Below the pieces are notes generated by a model. The model made no database searches. It was not told the DNA's origin and worked only from the letters and a program-made list of their open reading frames with translations. Position numbers and translations under genes: made by a program. DNA of 5,619 nucleotides from Chloroflexia bacterium (lineage in GTDB: Bacteria; Chloroflexota; Chloroflexia; Thermomicrobiales; UBA6265): assembly GCA_013696525.1 (NCBI GenBank), contig JACCYK010000342.1:1-5619 (forward strand). The letters run 5' to 3'. This document shows, piece after piece, positions 1-3,764 of the stretch. Within the stretch, counting starts at the first letter, position 1, and every line of letters begins with the position of its first letter.

Positions 1-2
1 GG

Positions 3-449
3 CTGGCCGTGTACGATCCCGCCTCCCGCCCCGGCCCGATCGCGCCGCTTGGGCTCAGGAGCGCCAGCGGCCGGCGTCACCTCCTGACCGCCTGTCGATA
101 CTTCGCGGTCGAACGCATCGCCCTCGCGCGGGGCGAGGAGCTGTCCACCACGGCCACCGGCAGCCCGCATACGCTGACGGTGCTGCGCGGTGCGGTGGAG
201 GCTGGCTCGGACGTTGGTCAGGTCGCGGTCGCCGGCGGTGAAACGGCGATCGCGGCGGCGGCTTGTCCGGTCCGGCTCCGGGCCACCGCGCCAGCGGTGC
301 TCCTCCGAACCTGGGTACCCGATCTCCTAACCGAGATTGTCATCCCCGCCCTCGCCGCCGGCCATGAACCGGCCGCCGTCTCAGCCCTGGCCGGCTCGCT
401 ACCCGACATCACGACCGTGCTCCAGGATCGCCCGCGCGGCGGTGGCTGA
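3..449 (+). CDS. Mannose-6-phosphate isomerase, class I-like, C-terminal part (5' truncated)
   Basis: The reading frame is open from the window edge to a TGA at 447-449, giving about 148 residues of a longer protein. The visible part fits the C-terminal cupin region of class I (ManA-type) phosphomannose isomerases: a 'CRYFAVERI' segment starts the beta-rich domain, followed by a 'LTVLRGAVEAG' strand-turn, a 'GGETAIAAAACPVRL' segment like the family's 'GES.LVPA' turn, and 'VLLRTWVPDL' near the end. The enzyme interconverts mannose-6-phosphate and fructose-6-phosphate in the cytosol. The zinc ligands and active site lie upstream of the window and cannot be checked. A GTG at position 9 could look like a start, but the frame stays open upstream and the protein there is not a plausible N terminus. 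The tail after 'WVPDL' is Ala/Gly-rich and poorly conserved in kind. Assignment is by remembered family pattern; another cupin-domain sugar isomerase is possible. Confidence 0.6.
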   Translation: MAVYDPASRPGPIAPLGLRSASGRRHLLTACRYFAVERIALARGEELSTTATGSPHTLTVLRGAVEAGSDVGQVAVAGGETAIAAAACPVRLRATAPAVLLRTWVPDLLTEIVIPALAAGHEPAAVSALAGSLPDITTVLQDRPRGGG

Positions 450-473
450 GCCGGGATGCGGCCACGCGATCTA

Positions 474-482
474 TGGTAGAAT
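474..482 (+). promoter_or_regulatory. Candidate extended -10 promoter for rplU-rpmA
   Basis: The sequence TGGTAGAAT contains a TGn extension followed by TAGAAT, five of six matches to the sigma70 -10 consensus. No convincing -35 hexamer sits 16-18 bases upstream, which is typical for extended -10 promoters. It lies 25 bases after the upstream stop codon and would start transcription near 489-491, right at the 491-511 hairpin. The position in front of a ribosomal protein unit supports it. Confidence 0.45.
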
Positions 483-490
483 GTCACGTC

Positions 491-511
491 GCGGGTGCGT
501 CGAGCACCCGC
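491..511 (+). promoter_or_regulatory. Perfect 8-bp hairpin at the predicted 5' end of the rplU transcript
   Basis: GCGGGTGC (491-498) is the exact reverse complement of GCACCCGC (504-511), with a five-base loop GTCGA. If transcription starts about seven bases after the -10 box, the hairpin is the very first element of the mRNA. It could protect the 5' end or be a regulatory leader. It could instead be a weak terminator for the gene ending at 449, but no T run follows (CTTCGCGTT), so I favour the leader reading. A second, less regular GC-rich stem lies at 526-548. Confidence 0.5.
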
Positions 512-575
512 CTTCGCGTTGGGCGGCGCCCGGGTTCGGGTCAGGCGCGCGCATATTCATGAGACGAGACAACCG

Positions 576-1016
576 ATGACCGATCCCCAGGAAACGACAC
601 CCGCCACGGCGCCCATCACGAATGAAGCGCCAGTAACCACCACGACCGATGAGAAGCCACGGGCCGTCAGGCGCCAGCGGATCCCGACGATGCAACTGGC
701 CGCCCCGTATGCCGTCATCGAGACGGGCGGCAAGCAGTACCGGGTCAGCGTGGGCGACACCGTCTCGGTGGAAAAACTCGACCACGAGGCCGGATCTGAC
801 GTGACCTTCGATCGGGTGCTGCTCGTCGGCGGCAATGGCGCCCCTCGCATCGGGACGCCGACCGTTGCTGGCGCCTCGGTCGTCGCCACGGTCCAGGACC
901 AGTATCGCGGCGAGAAGCTCGTCATCTTCAAATACAAGCCGAAGAAGCGCTATCGCCGTCGCACCGGGCACCGGCAATCACTGACGCGGCTGGCAATCAC
1001 CGCGATCAACGCCTAG
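576..1016 (+). CDS. rplU: 50S ribosomal protein bL21
   Basis: Component of the large ribosomal subunit that binds 23S rRNA. The family signature 'YAVIETGGKQYRV' lies at residues 43-55, followed by 'GDTVSVEKL', 'FDRVLLVGG', 'GTPTVAGASVVATV' and the basic C-terminal block 'FKYKPKKRYRRRTGHRQ', which ends with the usual 'ltrlaItaI' helix. The core alone is about 104 residues, the normal length for the family. The chosen ATG gives 146 residues, with a 39-residue N-terminal extension rich in Thr, Pro, Ala and Glu. I chose 576 because bases 576-689 keep the G/C-rich third-position pattern of a coding region, and a weak purine stretch (GAGACGAGA) precedes it. An in-frame ATG at 690 would give a standard 108-residue protein with an equally weak binding site, so the start is uncertain. 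The frame is open further upstream, but that overlaps the leader hairpin. rpmA follows after 33 bases, the conserved rplU-rpmA order. Confidence 0.95.
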   Translation: MTDPQETTPATAPITNEAPVTTTTDEKPRAVRRQRIPTMQLAAPYAVIETGGKQYRVSVGDTVSVEKLDHEAGSDVTFDRVLLVGGNGAPRIGTPTVAGASVVATVQDQYRGEKLVIFKYKPKKRYRRRTGHRQSLTRLAITAINA

Positions 1017-1030
1017 CTCTCGTCGAGCTA
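1014..1030 (+). promoter_or_regulatory. Small hairpin across the rplU stop codon, before the rpmA binding site
   Basis: TAGCTC (1014-1019) and GAGCTA (1025-1030) form a perfect 6-bp stem with a five-base loop. The 5' arm begins with the rplU stop codon TAG, and the rpmA Shine-Dalgarno sequence starts four bases after the 3' arm. A terminating ribosome would melt it, so it might tune coupling between the two genes. The stem is short and may be chance. Confidence 0.3.
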
Positions 1031-1049
1031 TCTGGAAAGGAGCGTCATC

Positions 1050-1376
1050 ATGGCGCATAAGAAGGGTGGCGGTAGCACCCGGAACGGGCGAGACAGCGAA
1101 TCGAAGCGGCTGGGGCTGAAGCGCGGCGACGGCCAGTACGTCCGGTGCGGCACCATTGTCGTCCGCCAGCGGGGCACGAAGTTCTGGGTCGGCAACAATG
1201 TCGGCATTGGCAAGGATCATACGATCTACGCTAAGATCGACGGCGTGGTCCGGTTCGAGGCGGTCAGCCGGCAAAAAAAGCGGATCAGCGTCTACCCGCC
1301 CGAGGTCTACCCGATCGGCGGCGCCCGCGAGCTGTTGACGACGCCGGCCATGGCCGCCGCCAGCGGCGCCGACTAA
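1050..1376 (+). CDS. rpmA: 50S ribosomal protein bL27
   Basis: Large-subunit protein whose flexible N terminus reaches the peptidyl transferase centre. The start '[16 protein letters not shown]' is the mature family N terminus, with no extra leader of the Firmicutes type that needs proteolytic trimming. It continues with 'RLGLKR', '[11 protein letters not shown]', '[14 protein letters not shown]' and 'DGVVRFE', the full diagnostic series of the family. The start has a strong Shine-Dalgarno sequence GGAAAGGAG (1034-1042) seven bases upstream. The protein has 108 residues, longer than the roughly 85 of the E. coli protein, because of a C-terminal tail containing '[13 protein letters not shown]' and ending Ala-rich. 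Residue 50 region reads 'KFWVG', with Trp where many family members have His or Tyr. It forms an apparent operon with rplU and ends in a terminator-like stem overlapping its stop codon. Confidence 0.98.
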   Translation: MAHKKGGGSTRNGRDSESKRLGLKRGDGQYVRCGTIVVRQRGTKFWVGNNVGIGKDHTIYAKIDGVVRFEAVSRQKKRISVYPPEVYPIGGARELLTTPAMAAASGAD

Positions 1377-1388
1377 GCGCCTTTTTTT
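1365..1388 (+). terminator. Short intrinsic terminator overlapping the rpmA stop codon
   Basis: GGCGC (1365-1369) pairs with GCGCC (1377-1381) around a seven-base loop that contains the TAA stop, and seven T residues follow at once (1382-1388). The stem is all G/C but only 5 bp. Ribosomes finishing rpmA would cover part of it. It may therefore be leaky and let some transcripts continue into rpmE, 67 bases downstream. Confidence 0.6.
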
Positions 1389-1405
1389 GTTACTCAGGAC
1401 GATGG

Positions 1406-1471
1406 GAATACCCGATTGCACGGTGACCCCGAATCGCGCGGAGAGAAATAAACCAATGAAGCCGGGTATTC
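1406..1471 (+). promoter_or_regulatory. Candidate structured leader enclosing the rpmE translation start
   Basis: GAATACCCG (1406-1414) is exactly complementary to CGGGTATTC (1463-1471), which is coding sequence for rpmE residues 3-6. The helix would enclose the Shine-Dalgarno GGAGAG (1440-1445) and the ATG at 1456, with its 3' arm 7 bases past the A of the ATG, inside the footprint of an initiating ribosome. Inside the loop, 1413-1423 (CGATT, three-base bulge, CGG) can pair with CCGAATCG (1429-1436) in a second hairpin. No clear sigma70 promoter is visible in 1389-1455. Regulatory function is my inference from complementarity only. Confidence 0.35.
1440..1445 (+). promoter_or_regulatory. Shine-Dalgarno sequence fixing the rpmE start
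   Basis: GGAGAG lies ten bases before the ATG at 1456 and is followed by an A-rich spacer. It supports 1456 over an in-frame TTG at 1387, which would begin inside the T run of the preceding terminator and add 23 residues foreign to the family. Confidence 0.6.
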
Positions 1472-1803
1472 ATCCCAACTATCGAGAAGCCACGGTCGTG
1501 TGCGCGTGCGGCAATACGTTCACCACGCGATCGACCAGGGACAGCATGCGCACGGACTTGTGCAACGTCTGCCATCCCTTCTACACCGGCGAGCAGCGCA
1601 TCGTCGACTCGGCGGGCCAGGTTGAGCGGTTCATGAAGCGCATGGAAGCCGCCGCCTCGAACGATGCCGGGCAGTCCAAGCGGCAACGCCGGATCGCGGC
1701 CCGCATCGCCGACCGCACCCCGCGGGAAAGCGTGGACGACTCCGAGAACGACGCGGTCGAAGACGCGCTCGAAGACGCGCCGGTGGTCGCCACGGCGGAA
1801 TAA
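1456..1803 (+). CDS. rpmE: 50S ribosomal protein bL31, zinc-binding (C+) form
   Basis: Large-subunit protein at the bridge between the subunits. The N terminus 'MKPGIHPNY' and the segment '[21 protein letters not shown]' (residues 39-59) are diagnostic for the family. Four cysteines, C16, C18, C36 and C39, form the CxC...CxxC zinc site, so this is the C+ form rather than the zinc-free paralogue made under zinc limitation. The protein has 115 residues against about 70 for typical members. The extra 50 or so residues begin with a basic stretch '[13 protein letters not shown]' (about 75-87) and end in an acidic tail '[16 protein letters not shown]' (about 93-108). The tail contains a perfect 12-base tandem duplication. 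rpmE follows rpmA behind a weak terminator and may be expressed partly by readthrough. Confidence 0.96.
   Translation: MKPGIHPNYREATVVCACGNTFTTRSTRDSMRTDLCNVCHPFYTGEQRIVDSAGQVERFMKRMEAAASNDAGQSKRQRRIAARIADRTPRESVDDSENDAVEDALEDAPVVATAE
1757..1780 (+). repeat. Perfect tandem 12-bp repeat in the 3' end of rpmE
   Basis: TCGAAGACGCGC occurs twice without a break (1757-1768 and 1769-1780). In the rpmE frame it gives the near-repeat E-D-A-L / E-D-A-P in the acidic tail. A 12-base unit keeps the frame, so gain or loss would only change tail length. Confidence 0.85.
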
Positions 1804-1818
1804 CGGCCCGCATGATCG

Positions 1819-1858
1819 CCACCGTGCGGTCATTCCGGCCCGCGATTCGTGGTTTTTT
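1819..1858 (+). terminator. Possible imperfect terminator after rpmE
   Basis: CCAC (1819-1822) can pair with GTGG (1849-1852), and GCGG (1826-1829) with CCGC (1840-1843), separated by an internal loop. Six T residues (1853-1858) follow directly. The position just after the rpmE stop and the T run suggest a terminator, but the stem is interrupted. Confidence 0.35.
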
Positions 1859-1864
1859 GTGACG

Positions 1865-1892
1865 ACAGCCACCGCGCCGATGCGGTGGCTGT
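1865..1892 (+). terminator. Strong hairpin, probable transcription terminator after rpmE
   Basis: ACAGCCACCGC (1865-1875) and GCGGTGGCTGT (1882-1892) form a perfect 11-bp stem with a six-base loop. With one bulged T (1893), ACG at 1862-1864 and CGT at 1894-1896 add three pairs. The following bases (TTCGTTGTC) are only moderately T-rich. It lies 62 bases after the rpmE stop, with no gene to interrupt, so terminator is the best reading. Confidence 0.55.
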
Positions 1893-2100
1893 TCGTTGTC
1901 CGTGACTCAACCGCCGCCGCTCAGCGCCGGAATTGGCGATCACGCGAGCGTCCCCGAGCTCGGGTTGGCTCGTCCTGTTTCGGTGGCGCCTGGCCTAGTC
2001 CATGCGGTGTCCCTGCCAAAGGTTTGAGTTGCCGTGCCCGTGGACAACACGGCCAGATCCGCGACACCAATCACGATAGACCATTCTGGAGGCATTCCGC
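1893..2100 (+). other. Non-coding gap upstream of malQ with two palindromic sites
   Basis: No reading frame here resembles a protein and no tRNA or other RNA gene is recognisable. A 12-bp perfect palindrome CCCGAGCTCGGG lies at 1953-1964. GCCGTG (2031-2036) and CACGGC (2048-2053) form an inverted repeat, which in another register reads CCGTG-gacaa-CACGG. Either could be an operator for a sugar-responsive regulator, but I recognise no specific family consensus. I see no convincing -35/-10 pair. The malQ Shine-Dalgarno GGAGG sits at 2088-2092. Confidence 0.5.
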
Positions 2101-3663
2101 ATGAGCTTGCGCCGGGCAAGTGGAGTTTTGGTTCATCCGACGTCCTTCCCCGGGCCACATGGGATCGGCGATCTCGGCGACGCGGCGTTCCGCTTCGTCG
2201 ACTGGCTGACCTCCGCCAACCAGCGACTCTGGCAGATCCTGCCGCTTGGCCCGATCGGCCCCGGCAACTCGCCCTACGCCTCACCCTCGGCCTTCGCCGG
2301 CAACCCGCTCCTGATTTCCCTCCCCTGGTTGGTCGGCGACGGCCTGCTCGATGAGTCGGATATCGCCAACGCCCCCGATTTCTCCGAGCACGACGTCGAT
2401 TTTGGCCGGGTCGGAGCCTACAAGCTGCCGCTCCTCCGCCGGGCCTACGACCGGTTCCGGGTCGGCGCCGCCAGCGAACAGCGGTCGCGGCTGACGGCGT
2501 TCGCGGCCGAGCACGCCGGTTGGCTCGACGACTACGCGCTCTTCTCGGCGCTCAAAGCATCGCACGACGGCGCGGCCTGGATCGACTGGGAGAGCGATCT
2601 GGCGTTGCGGAACCCTGACGCCTTGGCCGAAGCATCGGCCAGACTGCAAACGGAGATGAATTTTGTCAAGTTCGTGCAGTTCCAGTTCCGCCGGCAATGG
2701 GCGGAGCTGCGACGCTACGCGAACGAGGGGGATGTCCAAATCATCGGCGACATCCCTATCTTCGTGGCCTACGACAGCGCCGATGTCTGGGCCCACCCCG
2801 ATCTGTTCCAGCTCGATGCCTACGGCCAACTAACCGCGATGGCCGGCGTCCCCCCCGACTACTTTTCGCGCGAGGGCCAGCTCTGGGGGAACCCGCTGTA
2901 CGACTGGCCGGCGCTGGCCAAGACCGGCTATCAGTGGTGGATCGACCGGGTTCGGGCCAGCCTGTCGCTGGTCGACATGATCCGGATCGATCACTTTCGG
3001 GCCTTCGCCGCCGCCTGGAGCGTTCCCGCCGGGTCGGCGACCGCCGCCGGCGGCCATTGGGAACGGGGACCAGGCGCGGCCATCTTCGCCGCGATGCGGA
3101 CCGCTCTTGGCGATCTTCCGTTTCTGGTCGAAGACCTCGGGCTCATCACCGAGGATGTGACCGCCCTCCGTGACGAGCTTGGTTTGCCCGGGATGAAGGT
3201 GCTCCAATTCGCCTTTGATAGCGGCCCGACGAGCATGTACCTGCCGCACACCTTCGATCATCACTGTGTCGTCTACCCGGCCACCCACGATAACCAGACG
3301 ACCATCGGCTGGTTCGCCTCGATTTCGGATGAGGACCGGCAAAGCGTGCAACGCTATCTGGGCACCGATGGCAGCGATATCGCCTGGGACCTGATCCGGC
3401 TGGCTCAGGCCTCGACGGCGGAGATGGCGATTGTTCCGCTACAGGACGTGATGCGGTTGGGCGACGACGCTCGGATGAACACCCCCGGCCAGCCAACCGG
3501 CAACTGGGGCTGGCGCTACTTGCCCCACATGCTGCATCCGGGCTTGGCCTCCGCCCTGGCCGAGCTCACCTGGACCTATGGCCGGTGCGACGAAGCAACG
3601 GAAGCGCGGGGCTATGACCCGTACGACTACACCGCGCCGAACCCGAAACACCCGTTGCGGTAA
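2101..3663 (+). CDS. malQ: 4-alpha-glucanotransferase (amylomaltase), GH77
   Basis: Cytosolic enzyme that transfers alpha-1,4-glucan segments between malto-oligosaccharides, releasing glucose and longer chains. At 520 residues it has the compact length of the Thermus-type enzyme, without the N-terminal extension of the E. coli protein. Family motifs appear in order: 'GVLVHPTSFPGPHGIGDLG' (8-26), 'LWQILPLGP' (43-51), 'NSPYASPSAFAGNP' (56-69), 'GVPPDYFSREGQLWGNPLYDW' region (249-269), 'IRIDHFR' with nucleophile D297, 'FLVEDLGLIT' with acid/base E344, 'THDNQTTIGW' with D397 as transition-state stabiliser, and 'MNTPGQPTGNWGWR' (459-472). All three catalytic carboxylates are present, so it should be active. 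The ATG follows GGAGG (2088-2092) by eight bases and the N terminus aligns with the family. A branching enzyme follows after 101 bases on the same strand, which points to glycogen or maltodextrin metabolism. Confidence 0.97.
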   Translation: MSLRRASGVLVHPTSFPGPHGIGDLGDAAFRFVDWLTSANQRLWQILPLGPIGPGNSPYASPSAFAGNPLLISLPWLVGDGLLDESDIANAPDFSEHDVDFGRVGAYKLPLLRRAYDRFRVGAASEQRSRLTAFAAEHAGWLDDYALFSALKASHDGAAWIDWESDLALRNPDALAEASARLQTEMNFVKFVQFQFRRQWAELRRYANEGDVQIIGDIPIFVAYDSADVWAHPDLFQLDAYGQLTAMAGVPPDYFSREGQLWGNPLYDWPALAKTGYQWWIDRVRASLSLVDMIRIDHFRAFAAAWSVPAGSATAAGGHWERGPGAAIFAAMRTALGDLPFLVEDLGLITEDVTALRDELGLPGMKVLQFAFDSGPTSMYLPHTFDHHCVVYPATHDNQTTIGWFASISDEDRQSVQRYLGTDGSDIAWDLIRLAQASTAEMAIVPLQDVMRLGDDARMNTPGQPTGNWGWRYLPHMLHPGLASALAELTWTYGRCDEATEARGYDPYDYTAPNPKHPLR

Positions 3664-3674
3664 CAATTGCGGTA
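3655..3674 (+). repeat. Direct repeat of TTGCGGTA at the malQ stop codon
   Basis: TTGCGGTA occurs at 3655-3662 and again at 3667-3674, a 12-base period that spans the malQ stop codon (3661-3663). The spacer includes CAATTG. It may be a small duplication; no function is visible. Confidence 0.5.
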
Positions 3675-3693
3675 CGTTTCGCCGGGGCGCGGC

Positions 3694-3705
3694 GGCACCG
3701 GTGCC
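3694..3705. promoter_or_regulatory. Perfect 12-bp palindrome between malQ and the branching enzyme gene
   Basis: GGCACCGGTGCC is its own reverse complement and sits mid-way in the 101-base gap. It is not followed by a T run, so it is unlikely to be an intrinsic terminator. It could be a protein-binding site or chance in GC-rich DNA; no regulator is encoded in the window. Confidence 0.3.
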
Positions 3706-3752
3706 CGCGATGCCACGGTCAGCACGGCGTGTCGCAACCTGCCAGCTCGTTT

Positions 3753-3760
3753 AAAGGGGG
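3753..3760 (+). promoter_or_regulatory. Shine-Dalgarno sequence fixing the branching enzyme start
   Basis: AAAGGGGG lies four bases before the ATG at 3765. The alternative in-frame GTG at 3729 has no such sequence, and its 12 extra residues do not fit the family's N terminus, which normally begins a few residues before the HxH motif. Confidence 0.65.
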
Positions 3761-3764
3761 TCTC

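Noticed and set aside
471..977. 168-residue minus-strand frame opposite rplU
   Set aside because: Shadow of the bL21 gene; composition is Arg/Gly/Asp-rich and no family is recognisable.
498..1028. Shared octamer CGTCGAGC in the rplU leader hairpin (498-505) and the rplU-rpmA hairpin (1021-1028), which might be a common regulatory motif
   Set aside because: The same octamer also occurs inside the branching enzyme coding region (4991-4998), so it is not specific to the ribosomal leaders.
1893..2100. Possible tRNA or small RNA gene in the gap before malQ
   Set aside because: No cloverleaf pairing or T-loop-like GTTCGA sequence was found; only short palindromes are present.
3729..3764. GTG at 3729 as an earlier start for the branching enzyme
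   Set aside because: It has no Shine-Dalgarno sequence, and the 12 extra residues do not fit the family N terminus; the ATG at 3765 has AAAGGGGG just upstream.
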